Shown here in pieces: positions 20,472 through 30,904 of a stretch of 64,000 bases of DNA. Position numbers and translations under genes: made by a program. Source of the DNA: Yponomeuta sedellus (taxonomy: Eukaryota > Arthropoda > Insecta > Lepidoptera > Yponomeutidae); contig OW203740.1 of NCBI GenBank assembly GCA_934045075.1, forward strand, positions 16,484,444-16,548,443, given 5' to 3'. The notes under the pieces are model-generated. The model was not told where the DNA came from, did not search any database, and was given only the letters and a program-made list of their open reading frames with translations. Position 1 is the stretch's first letter. Each line of letters begins with the position of its first letter.

Positions 20472-20930
20472 ATACAGTAATTAGGCATCTTGTATTCTTT
20501 TCATTTCACAAAGGTGTAACACATGTTGTGCAGGAGTATAGTTATGTAAATACTCAAAGGTAAATAAAACAAAGTTTGTATAATTTTGGAACAATATTTA
20601 ATAATTTTGTTTTTGTATCCACAAGAGGTCTTTAATAATAGGCTTGCATATATTAAGTTAGGATATGTTATAGTAAGTTAAACATGTCATGTTGTTTAAC
20701 TCCCTACTGTGTCTAAGCAAGGCTGTATGCCTGATTTTGCTGTGTTTAAGGTAATATTAAGCTCGCTACATTATAGTCATACATACCTTTTATGCCATTC
20801 TAAATAATATGTATTGCTATGTTTTCTGTAATATTAAGTTTGCCATATACAGCCAGTATACTTACCACATAAGTCTAGGTAAACATTTGCAATGTAACCT
20901 TTATAGTATATCCCACTTACCATTCTCCGT
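20472..20930 (+). other. Gypsy 3' non-coding region
   Basis: About 460 bp of AT-rich DNA between the pol stop and the polypurine tract. No env-like ORF, signal peptide or membrane segment. Confidence 0.75.
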
Positions 20931-20941
20931 AGGGGGGTGGT
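20931..20941 (+). promoter_or_regulatory. Polypurine tract
   Basis: 'aggggggtggt' immediately before the 3' LTR, in the expected place for plus-strand priming. Short but G-rich. Confidence 0.75.
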
Positions 20942-21235
20942 TGTGGCAACATTGTAATTATCGTTCACTCACGGGCACGATGGATTTCCATCGATTGACC
21001 GCTCACTCATTCAATTCAATCATTCACTCGGTAACTCGGTCAATCGTTCTTCTCTCCGCTACGTCTGTGACAGCAGGACGTGCTCGTGGGATTTTTGGTT
21101 ATAAAGAGACGCTATAACCTCAGGTGAATAGGAAACTGTTTCTGATTGTCATTGTATTTGCTGTTGTGTGCTGGTGTGAAATAAAAGCCTTAATTTTGTA
21201 AAGAGACTGACGTTATTGACGCCGCCATCCTCCAA
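20942..21235 (+). repeat. 3' LTR (294 bp)
   Basis: Same sequence as the 5' LTR by eye; no substitutions or indels found. Followed by the target duplication 'acact'. Confidence 0.97.
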
Positions 21236-21269
21236 ACACTTATAACCTCTTCACACATGACCTTGAAAA

Positions 21270-21408
21270 TAATAAATCACTCTTATATTGTTTACTGGCA
21301 CTAACCCTTCCACTGTCCGCATTAACGTGGGTTAGCTGGAAGAAAATACTATCTAGTATTAAGCTCGCCTTTGTACAAATTTGTTTTAGGACAATAAAGA
21401 TTTTTATC
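21270..21408 (+). mobile_element. LINE 3' UTR fragment ahead of a TTCG tail
   Basis: Holds 'gggttagctggaagaaaata', 'attaagctcgcctttgtac' and 'aggacaataaagatttttat', then runs straight into ATTC and TTCG repeats. The microsatellite looks like the expanded tail of this LINE. Confidence 0.6.
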
Positions 21409-21565
21409 ATTCATTCATTCGTTCGTTCGTTCGTGCGTTCGTTCGTTCGTTCGTTCGTTCGTTCGTTCGTTCGTTCGTTCGTTCGTTCGTTCGTTCGTTC
21501 GTTCGTTCGTTCGTTCGTTCGTTCGTTCGTTCGTTCGTTCGTTCGTTCGTTCATTCATTCATTCA
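21409..21565. repeat. TTCG microsatellite, about 155 bp
   Basis: TTCA units, then about 30 TTCG units with one TGCG interruption near 21434, then TTCA units again. Same structure as 1-52. Confidence 0.93.
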
Positions 21566-21869
21566 ATAAAGGTTCATTCAATAAAGGTTCTCAACTGTAA
21601 TTTTCAACGTAAAAATTGAGGAGGTTAATAAGCTGGAATTGAACTTACAGAAACTTTATAGCGCGTCTATCTCAGAGATAGAACGTCAATATCATATCAC
21701 CACGCTTGCATACCGCGGTTTGAGAATTTCAAGCATCAAACAAACATGGGGTGCGACGCTGCAAGAGTGACTTTGTATAGGGGTTAGAGTTAAACCTAGC
21801 TTAATTTTATTGATGAAATTGGAGTTGAACGAGTTCGTAAGTTAATTTACTGGCTTTGGCATAAAAATG
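21566..21869. other. No feature recognised
   Basis: Possible tRNA-like remnant near 21700 (agagatagaacgtcaat... ggtttgagaa), too degraded to call. No gene. Confidence 0.4.
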
Positions 21870-22165
21870 CCTAAAGTATAGTGAGGAAACCTGAGTACCT
21901 GAGGTGTTTACATAATTTAACGCTTGAAATTAACATAACATTTACGTACAGGCACATACATTGCTTCTGGCCCCACACTAGGATACCCTGTGTCGTGGGA
22001 ACCAGAAACCACGACATCACAAACATTTGTAAACATCCAAGATCTGGGCTTTTTTTATCCCCAGCCGGGGTTCGAACCCGAGACCTCTGGCATAGTAGGC
22101 AGATGCGCTACGTAATTAACCCCGTACTCTCTCTTTGAGAGAAGTGCTCTGTAATGAGTTGTAAC
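21870..22165 (-). mobile_element. SINE-F split by a SINE-B
   Basis: SINE-F text at 21876-21930 ('gtgaggaaacctgagtacct') resumes at 22116 ('actctctctttgagagaag'). The SINE-B at about 21933-22115 lies between. Confidence 0.6.
21933..22115 (-). mobile_element. SINE-B copy nested in SINE-F
   Basis: Reversed: tail 'aacatttacgtacaggcac', body 'tctggccccacactaggata' and 'ccctgtgtcgtgggaacc', then the tRNA-like head with 'ggggttcgaacccgagacct' and a partly decayed 5' part. Confidence 0.8.
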
Positions 22166-22554
22166 TGGATGCCGTCAGACAACTGCTTTTGGTCTTTTGG
22201 TTGCAGAACCAACTTTGGTGTCTGCCAAAGGTGTCGGCCTGCGCAGACAGCGGTCTATCCCCCGGTTACTTTTTTGTCTGTCGATATAGATCTCTTTTAT
22301 CGATCTCTTTTTAAATTGTATCGAGTAACGCACACGAAGGACTAAAAGTACCTACGCCGTACAAAAAGTCCCTCAAGTTACCGAGGACATCAAAAGACCG
22401 GAGTGGACAAAAGTTCGGTGTTCTCTTTTAAAACGCTTTTTCTTTTTCAACTTTATATAAATTACAACACAATGTAATCTCAGAATATTTTTTCCATAGC
22501 GCATGTAGTTAGTAGTTAGACCTGAAATTTCCGCACTTAGCCTCATAGTTGGGC

Positions 22555-22775
22555 CATTGTACGTAGCCAGCGCTGAGGTACGTTAACACTTCAGACACTA
22601 GGGTTTCCTTACGATGTTTTCCTTTACCGTCGGCGAGTGGTATTGCTACTATAATTTCACAAATGTACATAACTTAGAAAACAAAGTCATTGGTACATGC
22701 CGGGGTTTGAACCCACGACCTCCCGATTGAGAGGCCGGCGTTCTACACCGCTCCGCTACCATCACCCCTTCCATA
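22555..22775 (-). mobile_element. SINE-F copy with tRNA-like head
   Basis: On the minus strand, 22695-22765 reads as a tRNA-like head (gtagcggagcggtgtagaac ... gtcgtgggttcaaaccccgg), followed by the SINE-F body with 'gagtggtattgctactata' and 'cgatgttttcctttaccg' on the plus strand. This copy supports a tRNA origin for SINE-F. Confidence 0.65.
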
Positions 22776-22894
22776 GCGCATATCACTCAATTTTCGGGGA
22801 ACAAAATTATCGCACAGCGTAGGCGTTGAGTCCGCGACAAGTACTCGGAGGACATTTTTTACGATTCAAGGACTTTAAGGCTTTTAATCTTAAT

Positions 22895-23000
22895 TTCGCC
22901 CAAATATTGTAATATGTATTTTTGTGTATGTTTAGTTTTAATTTCAACCAAATGCTTTAATGTGTGCTTTGTATGTGAATAAAGTATGATCTTATCTCAG
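22895..23000 (+). mobile_element. LINE tail fragment
   Basis: AT-rich 3' UTR ending 'gtgaataaagtatgatctta' and TCTCA. Similar layout to the LINE-E tails but diverged. Confidence 0.45.
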
Positions 23001-23214
23001 TGGTTGCAGAGCCTGTTCAAACTTTGTGAGGCGGAGTAGTTGATACAATTAGAACATAATTACATAACCCAAAGTTAGCCTAAAAGAAATTTGTAATAAG
23101 CTCGCCTTTGTACAAATATTTGTGAAGTATAATGTACCAATTATTTTTCATGATTACGGAATAACAACAATTTGAGTTTTTATTCAAGTTAATTCAATTT
23201 ATTTATTTCAGACA

Positions 23215-23391
23215 TTTATTTATGTCGCTGCCTGTACGTAATACAGAGTGTTGTAAAGAGGTTCAAAATATCTCAGATGCCGGTAGTCGCCCATTAGCTC
23301 AAATGGGAGAGCGCTGGCATGGTTAGCCAGAGGTCGCGGGTTCGAGTCCCGACATGGGTGGAATTTTTAGCATCTAAATAGATTTTTAAAA
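23215..23391 (+). mobile_element. SINE-A copy with 12-bp target duplication
   Basis: From the partial head ('atgtcgctgcctgtacgta') through the tRNA-like core ('attagctcaaatgggagag', 'gcgggttcgagtcccgaca') to 'atctaaatagatttttaaaa'. It lacks the hairpin tail. The exact duplication 'ttatttcagaca' is at 23203-23214 and 23392-23403. Confidence 0.82.
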
Positions 23392-23687
23392 TTATTTCAG
23401 ACAATTATTAGTCCATATTTACATTTTTAAATTAGAATATTTGTGTTAGTAATAGTCATATAACTACGAGTATGTTAATATAATTCAATACACATCAACG
23501 AAGAAAGTGATTGTTATTTTTAAAACAATCACACTACCCGTTGGGCAACTATACTTTCAGGACAATTATGTGCGCTGCCAGCAAGTGCCTTCTGAATGGA
23601 TTTGGATCCACCTAGGCTTATTAAAGATGTGCAATAAAGTATTACAAGAATTATACAGAATGAATAAACAATAGTAGTGCAGTCAGT

Positions 23688-23850
23688 AGAACACTTGTTT
23701 CGTATTCAAAAGTGCGTGGGTACGAACCCCGGCAACGACCTTGTTTTCTACGGTAATAGTCACGGAAAACATCTTGAGTTAACCAGAGTGCCTGATGTGG
23801 TCTACTCACATGCCTCTGCACTTGAGATTGACTAAGCCCATATATTTTTC
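23688..23850 (+). mobile_element. tRNA-headed SINE (SINE-F-like)
   Basis: Degenerate A-box region 'tagtgcagtcagtagaacac', B-box-like 'gggtacgaaccccggcaa', then the SINE-F body ('aacatcttgagttaaccaga', 'cctgatgtggtctactcac'). Confidence 0.55.
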
Positions 23851-24299
23851 TATAGGCTAGATTATTATTTAAAGTTGTAAATAACTTTTAATTAATTTTC
23901 AACAACCTTTAATAAACTATTTGCCTAAGCACCACAAATTATTAATGTAATTCCAGATTCATTTACTTGATCGCCTTTGAATTTTACTCAAAGTCACAGA
24001 TGAGGAATCGAAGACGTGAGTCCATCTCTACACACCATGATTGAGCTAAGCGAATCAAAGCAAAACCTGTTCGGACTCGATAAAAATGAAGTACGCGAAT
24101 CCGACATTATTTATCAGACTAGTTGACTCATGCTCAGGCAATACAACAAGGCCCAGTTTCGGAATTGCGAATTTTGCTAAGTAAATAGGTACTTCTTAAC
24201 GATTCGCGATACTCAGACACAAGAATTTCAACAGAGAAAATGCTTTCAAGCATTTGAGTACGTGGAATCCAGTACTAAGTAAATACAAATCACGCGCCT
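23851..24299. other. No gene; diverged M1-like stretch
   Basis: 24000-24095 loosely resembles the M1 interior ('acaccatgattgagcta', 'aaaacctgttcggactcg'). No ORF. Confidence 0.35.
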
Positions 24300-24510
24300 T
24301 ATCACGGAACTTGTCTGTGGACGTAGTAAGTGTTGTGTGTCGGCCAGCTGCGAATAATTAAAAGTGACTACCCACAATGATTGCCTGTACTGGCCACTTC
24401 ACTCTTCCCGAGACCACGGCAACGGTAACGCTGCCGAAACGTCGGGAAATAAGGTAATTACGTTTTACCTAAAAAAATCTCGCGAAGAGACCCGTTTAAT
24501 ATATAATTAA
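24300..24510 (+). mobile_element. 'gaaacgtcgg' hairpin module, possible Penelope-like end
   Basis: Text 'cccgagaccacggcaacgg', 'ctgccgaaacgtcgggaaat' and 'attacgttttacctaa'. The same order occurs at 39535-39690, with relatives at 31680 and 32310 on the minus strand. The class is a guess. Confidence 0.4.
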
Positions 24511-24590
24511 GTAAAAACTTGCCTGTAGTGCTGTCTCTTCGAATTTCGCAGCAAAGAGCGTGACAAAACGTTACTTAAGTATTAACTTAG

Positions 24591-25190
24591 TGAAATTCTC
24601 ATTCCTTCCTCGTGGTCTAACTCAGTAGTCAAACTGATTTCACCACAAAGAATTTTAACATTCTTCGTGGTCAAACTGTAACTATATAACCTCTTTGAAC
24701 ATACTGTGTACGATGTAGTCTTATTGTACAACCATCTCCTCGACGCCAAGAACAAATATTATGAGACGAATTCATAATAAAGTGTCAAATGGTATTTATA
24801 CATGGCGTAGGTTGCTTTTAAAATAAATAACGTTACACAAAACTTTTGTCTATAGCTGTACAATTTTATTTCAAGACACAGGGTGTTTTTTTTAATAATA
24901 ATCTTTTGTTTTATTTTTCTTAATTGCTTCTAGCCCCACACTAGGATACCCCGTGTCGTGGAAACCAGAAACAAGGAAATCACAAGCAAGTGAATATACA
25001 AGACCTGGGATTTTTTTGCCCCAGACGGGATTCGAACCCGGGACCTCTTGCATGGTAGGCAGACGCGCTACCGCTACGCCACAGAGGTCGTCGATATGAT
25101 AGTTTGACCGCGAAGAATGTCAAAATTCCTCGTGGTCAAATCAGTTTGACTAGCTAGGTTTTATCACGAGGAAGGAACGGAAATTCTTAA
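24591..25190. mobile_element. TIR element interrupted by SINE-B
   Basis: 24591-24678 and the reverse complement of 25101-25190 match over about 88 bp with some changes ('ccttcctcgtgg', 'gtcaaactgattt', 'aattttgacattcttcg'). The interior is about 420 bp, of which about 175 bp is a SINE-B. No transposase. Confidence 0.65.
24920..25093 (-). mobile_element. SINE-B copy nested in a TIR element
   Basis: Reversed, near complete: 'tagccccacactaggatacc', 'gtgtcgtggaaaccagaaac', then the head 'gattcgaacccgggacctct' to 'gctacgccacagaggtcg'. The intact A and B boxes make it one of the better preserved heads. Confidence 0.88.
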
Positions 25191-25745
25191 TTCGGAAACC
25201 GGCCGTAAGTATAATAAACTTAAATACTCATCTGAGTAGCAATTTACCAATCCCAGGTTATTTATGGTAAAATGTAATGTGAAAACGCAGTACATAAAAT
25301 GCCTTAAATGTTAGGGGTCTCCTAGGAACTTTTACAGAGGGTACCAAAATAAATCTAGACGCACTTCCTATCCCATCTCAAAAAAACACCTTAAATTTTA
25401 TCGGTTCACCGATGCTTTCCTTCTATTCCTTACATTACATTGGAACATTTAGAAACTTCTTAACACTTTTCCATTACCCAACTGCTTTTAGTCTAAATAA
25501 TTCTATATAGCATCCTCACCTCTACGGCCACAGAATTAAGGGATAGTTTTCTATTAAACTTTTCCACTGACAAGGGTCGCGTTTCTTTTCCCAGGTGTGT
25601 TTTCAGTTACCTAGGGTCTAAGTTGATCGCATTTGTACAGCGAGGAGCTGGCGGATTCGAATTTATCACCACAATCCTTTGGGTGAAAGCTGGAAGGCCT
25701 ACTTGAGACTTAAAATACTTCAGGGCGACTTTGGATCCTTTCACT
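25191..25745. other. No feature recognised
   Basis: Nothing supported; short frames only. Confidence 0.45.
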
Positions 25746-26012
25746 GTATGTCCCCACTGCTGAGGCCGGGGCCTCTTCCTGCATGGCAGTAAGGTTAGGC
25801 CACACTCCACCACAGGGGCCAAGTCCGGGTTGGTGGAGGATTGTAAGACAGCGGGTCTTACTGCCTGAAGTTATCGTCTTAATTATTGTTTTACAATCCT
25901 CCAACCCGGACTTGGCCCCCGTGGTGGAGTATGGCCTAACTTTCCTGCGATGTGGTAAGAGACTCGTACCCCAGCAGTGGGGACATAAAAGAGTTGATAT
26001 CGATATCGATAA
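25746..26012. mobile_element. SINE-5S inverted pair (two 3' halves)
   Basis: 25746-25880 is a reversed SINE-5S 3' half ('tatgtccccactgctgagg', 'ggggccaagtccgggttgg') and about 25887-26012 a forward one ('cggacttggcccccgtggtg', 'accccagcagtggggacat'). The two meet near 25880 without either 5S-like head. Confidence 0.75.
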
Positions 26013-26054
26013 AAAAAACTGTGGTTACTTCTTTTTCCTGTGAACTCCAAAAGA

Positions 26055-26302
26055 CTATTTTAATCGGCGTTTACTCGTAAGGAATCGTATTTTTGTTTGA
26101 AAGGACCGTAAACTTTCATCTTCATCACGTGCTGTCTCGTATTGGAGTTTGACAACCAATTCGGCTAACTTGCTTTTCGAGGCTGCCAATAAAGGAACTG
26201 CTACTCTGTTGAAGCTACTGTCGTTAGTTATGCAGCCGCAATATCTTTGATCTCCCAGGTTTATTTTTCCTGGAATTTTCGCAAAACTTAAGAATTCATC
26301 TA
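26055..26302 (-). pseudogene. Unrecognised protein-like fragment
   Basis: The minus strand has about 80 codons with protein-like composition: DEFLSFAKIPGKINLGDQ near the start, then SKSKLAELVVKLQYETARD and a Lys/Arg-rich C-terminal end before the stop. It is cut upstream by the SINE-B at about 26303. An 'attccag' ahead of the GKINLG codons could be a splice acceptor, but no pyrimidine tract precedes it. It could be a last exon, a retropseudogene or an unknown transposon gene. I do not recognise the family. Confidence 0.3.
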
Positions 26303-26490
26303 AGAACATCTGCCTACCACGCGAGAGGCCCCCGGTTCGAATCCCAGCTGGAGACAAAATATACAACCCAGATCTTGATATTTACATGTTTGTGATGTCG
26401 GTCTTTTTGGTTCCCGCAACACAGCGTATCTTAGTTTGGGGCCAAAAGCACGGTATGTGCCTGATGTAAGAGTTATTATCATATTATTTA
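26303..26490 (+). mobile_element. SINE-B copy, 5' end cut
   Basis: Starts inside the tRNA-like head ('catctgcctaccacgcgag'), then 'ccggttcgaatcccagctgg' and a body with more changes than other copies ('tggttcccgcaacacagcg'). Confidence 0.75.
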
Positions 26491-26892
26491 TAAAATTTCA
26501 AATTTAGAAATTCCGAGAACATCCAAATAAGATACAGAATTTAAATAAAAAAAACTGGGAATCGTCAAAGAAAATTGGAATAATGTGGCGAGGCCATTAA
26601 AAGGTATTATGACATGAAGCTATCCGATATTCATTGGTTCTAAAGTTACCTAACTACCTCCGGATAGAGTAGAGCCCCTGGATAAATTCAGAAGGGCAAT
26701 TTATGTATAGACCCCGACGCTCCCAATATGCGCGGTATTTGCATAAAGTATGCATAATGCTTCTGAAATCTGGAAGCTAGGAACATAAACTAGGTAAATA
26801 TAGTAAGTCCACCCTCCACCGTGAATTTTGGGTGGTTTAAAAGCTGTTACAAAACTAACGTGGCTTCAATAGCTATCAAATACGCTAGTTTG
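26491..26892. other. No feature recognised
   Basis: AT-rich DNA without a gene or named repeat. Confidence 0.45.
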
Positions 26893-27454
26893 TTTCTTTT
26901 TAGGGTTCCGTACCTCAAAAGGAAAAAACGGAACCCTTATAGGATCACTTTGTTGTCCGTCTGTCCGTCCGTCTGTCAAGACCCTTTTTCTCAGGAACGC
27001 GTGGAGGTATGAAGCTGAAATTTATATCAATTACTCAAGTCTACTGTCCTTTGAAGCTGTGAAAAAATCAAACTTCTAAGCCAACGCAATCAAAAGATAC
27101 AGCCGTTTATGCCGCAAATTTTCGACACTTGCAAGGGAATCAAAACCTACAGGGTGCTTCCCGTGAACTCAGAATCTTGAAATTTGGTACGAAGCAACGT
27201 CTTATAGCATAGATAAAGGAAAAATTACGAAAACCATAAATTTTTAGTTACATCACATAATATATATTTTTTTAATAATTTTAAACTTACTACCCATTTC
27301 CTCATAAACGCGTAGAGGTATTAAATTGAAATTCATACCAAATACTCAGGTCTATAATACCTTTAAGCTGTAACATGTCGTAATGAACGAACTTTGTAAA
27401 CCTTGCAGGTTTGTACGGAACCCTCGGTGCGCGAGTCTGACTCGCACTTGGCCG
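26893..27454 (+). mobile_element. Interspersed repeat with GGGTTCCGTACC terminus
   Basis: Begins with an inverted pair, 'gggttccgt' and 'acggaaccc', around 'acctcaaaaggaaaaa'. 'gttgtccgtctgtccgtcc' follows. It ends 'tacggaaccctcggtgcg' and 'gactcgcacttggccggtt'. I recognise this as a common moth/butterfly repeat, but its class is not clear to me. No protein is encoded. Confidence 0.6.
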
Positions 27455-27475
27455 GTTTTTTTAAGTATATGGCAC

Positions 27476-28015
27476 TTTCGGTCACTCAAATCAAATCAAA
27501 TCGATTTATTGCAACGTAAAGAATTTACATTCTGCATGCTGACATTCTGTTTGAACCAAATACGTCAGTTGCTACCTATACGTATACCTCCTCCTAATTT
27601 TGTCCTCTTGTGTGTAGGTAAGTACTTTCCTTGTCTTATGTAGAACTTTATTATAAAATATATATATGTATGTTTATAATAAATTATAAGTTTATATAAG
27701 TAACGGTATGTAAGTGTATTATTATTAAGTATAAGTATGTATCAATATTCAAATTTGCACTGGCTACCCGTCTTTCTAATTTCCTTCAGCAACTTTCCAT
27801 CGTAAGGTTGTCTGGAAGAAATTGCTTTTAGCAATAAGGCCGCCAATTGTACTATGTATATTTGCAATTGTTTTGTATTTGTTGTTTTTCCAGTGTACAA
27901 TAAAGAATATTCTTATCTTATCTTATCTTATACCTCATAAGATTTCATGATTGCCATTAACAACCCTAAATGCCAAAGCATTAGTAAAATGTCTCACAGT
28001 AGTATGAAAAACATG
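27476..28015 (-). mobile_element. Repeat Y split by a LINE-E 3' end
   Basis: 27476-27590 ('gatttattgcaacgtaaag') and 27937-28015 ('ataagatttcatgattgcc') match successive parts of 40803-41082. The LINE-E end at 27591-27928 lies between them, with the 8-bp duplication 'tatacctc' at 27583-27590 and 27929-27936. Confidence 0.65.
27591..27928 (+). mobile_element. LINE-E 3' UTR, longest copy
   Basis: About 340 bp: an AT-rich stretch, then 'aggttgtctggaagaaatt', 'agcaataaggccgccaattg', 'gtacaataaagaatattctt' and a TTATC tail. Use it as the reference for the shorter copies. Confidence 0.78.
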
Positions 28016-28044
28016 AGTCGGCGAGTTAATAAAATTTCTCGAAT

Positions 28045-28150
28045 GTATATAATAGAAAACTAAGTCCTTGGTACCTGCCCGCACTGGGAACCGAACCTGG
28101 GTCTTTCGCTTCCGAGTGCATTGTGCTACTTACTAGACAATCGCCGCTCA
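28045..28150 (-). mobile_element. tRNA-headed SINE fragment
   Basis: Minus strand tRNA-like head with 'gacccaggttcggttccca' on that strand and a D-arm region near 28130. The tail is diverged. Confidence 0.5.
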
Positions 28151-28217
28151 CGGTAAAGGGTTAACCCCCAGTTTCTCGTACACTAACAATCTATTAAACT
28201 ACTGTTAGCAGATTATA

Positions 28218-28514
28218 TATTTTTTTAATGCACTAACCCGTGCTAAGGACAATTTAAAAACCTATTTTAGAGGCTAAAAATTCCACCCATGCCGGGATTC
28301 AAACCCGCGACCTCTGGCTATCCGTGCCAGCGCTCTTTCCAACTGAGCTAATGAGGCGACTCACCGGTATCAGTGAAATTTCGGACCTCTTTACAATATT
28401 CTCTGTATTACGTACAGGCAGCGACATCTGGCTGAAGTAATTTGCATCGCTTGCAGCCCCGAGTACCTACTTTGCAGTTAGGTTTTACATCGGAATGATA
28501 TCGCTGTACCCACA
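28218..28514 (-). mobile_element. SINE-A copy with full head and tail
   Basis: Reversed: tail 'taatgcactaacccgtgct', core 'gggattcaaacccgcgacct' and 'ttccaactgagctaatgag', head to 'tgtacccaca'. 'agattata' at 28210-28217 and 28515-28522 is a possible target duplication, but the family head may itself end this way. Good reference for the ordinary, single-armed form. Confidence 0.8.
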
Positions 28515-28522
28515 AGATTATA

Positions 28523-28980
28523 AATTTTTCTGCTGCTGCAGCTGTCAAACGTTTTTTTACATGACTGACAGCTGATAACAGTAGATTAACAGATTTTTGT
28601 GTACAAGAAACTGGGCCTAAGTGAGACAAGATAATTTCAAACACAGTGCCTAACATTAGGCTTAGAATGGCGAGTCAAAGTGTCGGTGGCAGAAAAAATT
28701 CTGGTACCTTTTATTTATACAGATCGCAATCAAAAGCTAATCCAATTTACATTGTTCTTAGATCTAATTCTGTAGGTTTTAGAAGGCCCTAAGAGATTCA
28801 ATTGTCTCAAGAACACTCGTAAAAATCAACTCAAGAGGACGTTCTCAAATCTTCTGGACGGAGACAGACGGAGGATTTACTGAAAATTGCCAAATAAACC
28901 TGGGCATAGGTATGTTTCACTGCGTAACGAAACATACGTATTCAGCCTAATACTAATATACATATACATAAGTATCTTAA
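28523..28980. other. No feature recognised
   Basis: No gene or shared repeat seen. Confidence 0.45.
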
Positions 28981-29100
28981 CGTCTCTCTTATATACATAC
29001 GCACACTAAAACACCCACAGACACACACACACACACCACACACTCACACTCACACACACACCCTCACACACACACACACACATACAAATACACATGTGCA
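28981..29100. repeat. CA-rich microsatellite
   Basis: Interrupted CA and CACT runs, best between 29018 and 29095. Confidence 0.8.
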
Positions 29101-29470
29101 TGTTAGTTTACTTTGGGTTTATTGTAGTAATTAATTATTTATATCGAATTTCAATTCTCCAGTACATTTATGCAGTAAATGTCACTGGGAGCATAAAATA
29201 ATAACAAGTTATATTCATCAAGTAAATTTTTCGATTGTAATATGGAACAGTTGTGTGAGCATTTCAACAGGGCACTGACGCCTGTATCACAGATTTTATC
29301 TACCACAGGCTTCAGAGTCTATCCAACCGTAACTTCACTATATTTAAAATGTATGGACTATTCATTGGATAATAATAAGACAACTAAATAATTATGTTAT
29401 ACTATAACTTATGTTACAATAACAATTGAATAAGAATTAATCTTAATCTTAAATAAATAAATAAATAAAT

Positions 29471-30670
29471 GAGTGAGTGAGTGAGTGAGTGAGTGAGTGA
29501 GTGAGTGAGTGAGTGAGTGAGTGAGTGAGTGAGTGAGTGAGTGAGTGAGTGAGTGAGTGAGTGAGTGAGTGAGTGAGTGAGTGAGTGAGTGAGTGAGTGA
29601 GTGAGTGAGTGAGTGAGTGAGTGAGTGAGTGAGTGAGTGAGTGAGTGAGTGAGTGAGTGAGTGAGTGAGTGAGTGAGTGAGTGAGTGAGTGAGTGAGTGA
29701 GTGAGTGAGTGAGTGAGTGAGTGAGTGAGTGAGTGAGTGAGTGAGTGAGTGAGTGAGTGAGTGAGTGAGTGAGTGAGTGAGTGAGTGAGTGAGTGAGTGA
29801 GTGAGTGAGTGAGTGAGTGAGTGAGTGAGTGAGTGAGTGAGTGAGTGAGTGAGTGAGTGAGTGAGTGAGTGAGTGAGTGAGTGAGTGAGTGAGTGAGTGA
29901 GTGAGTGAGTGAGTGAGTGAGTGAGTGAGTGAGTGAGTGAGTGAGTGAGTGAGTGAGTGAGTGAGTGAGTGAGTGAGTGAGTGAGTGAGTGAGTGAGTGA
30001 GTGAGTGAGTGAGTGAGTGAGTGAGTGAGTGAGTGAGTGAGTGAGTGAGTGAGTGAGTGAGTGAGTGAGTGAGTGAGTGAGTGAGTGAGTGAGTGAGTGA
30101 GTGAGTGAGTGAGTGAGTGAGTGAGTGAGTGAGTGAGTGAGTGAGTGAGTGAGTGAGTGAGTGAGTGAGTGAGTGAGTGAGTGAGTGAGTGAGTGAGTGA
30201 GTGAGTGAGTGAGTGAGTGAGTGAGTGAGTGAGTGAGTGAGTGAGTGAGTGAGTGAGTGAGTGAGTGAGTGAGTGAGTGAGTGAGTGAGTGAGTGAGTGA
30301 GTGAGTGAGTGAGTGAGTGAATGAATGAATGAATGAATGAATGAATGAATGAATGAATGAATGAATGAATGAATGAATGAATGAATGAATGAATGAATGA
30401 ATGAATGAATGAATGAATGAATGAATGAATGAATGAATGAATGAATGAATGAATGAATGAATGAATGAATGAATGAATGAATGAATGAATGAATGAATGA
30501 ATGAATGAATGAATGAATGAATGAATGAATGAATGAATGAATGAATGAATGAATGAATGAATGAATGAATGAATGAATGAATGAATGAATGAATGAATGA
30601 ATGAATGAATGAATGAATGAATGAATGAATGAATGAATGAATGAATGAATGAATGAATGAATGAATGAAT
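29471..30670. repeat. Compound GAGT/GAAT microsatellite, 1.2 kb
   Basis: (GAGT)n runs without an interruption from 29471 to about 30319 (about 212 units). (GAAT)n continues in register to 30670 (about 88 units). AAAT units flank both sides (29455-29470 and from 30669). The register never breaks, so one base difference per unit separates the two blocks. Confidence 0.97.
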
Positions 30671-30904
30671 AAATAAATTTTCGGGTATATTGAGTACCTA
30701 GGTACCTAGAGTTTTGAGCTCCACAGAGTCGATAATAACGACGTCTTTTAATAACTTCAGTAGGCCTTTTGTAGATCGTAAAGTCAAAGTTGATTGCTAA
30801 GTGACAACTCTTTGGACGAAGTGTTTGTTTGAAAGCCTTTGTGTATTGTAGTCATATTGCGATGGCAAATTGGCTTAAGTTAAAGGAAATGGGAGTATCT
30901 GTTT

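Larger units (their letters stand above)
15162..21235 (+). mobile_element. Complete Ty3/gypsy LTR retrotransposon, 6074 bp
   Basis: It has two 294-bp LTRs in the same orientation, a 5-bp target duplication, a primer-binding site, a GC-rich leader, gag, pol in the -1 frame, and a polypurine tract. The pol domain order protease, reverse transcriptase, RNase H, integrase identifies Ty3/gypsy rather than Copia. By eye the LTRs are identical and both ORFs are open, so the insertion is young and could be active. There is no env ORF between pol and the 3' LTR. The clade is not assigned. Confidence 0.97.

Noticed and set aside
20472..20941. env gene of an errantivirus
   Set aside because: Only about 460 bp lie between pol and the polypurine tract, with no open frame, signal peptide or membrane segment.
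29471..30670. Telomeric repeat
   Set aside because: The units are GAGT and GAAT, not the insect TTAGG repeat, and the array is interstitial with AAAT flanks.
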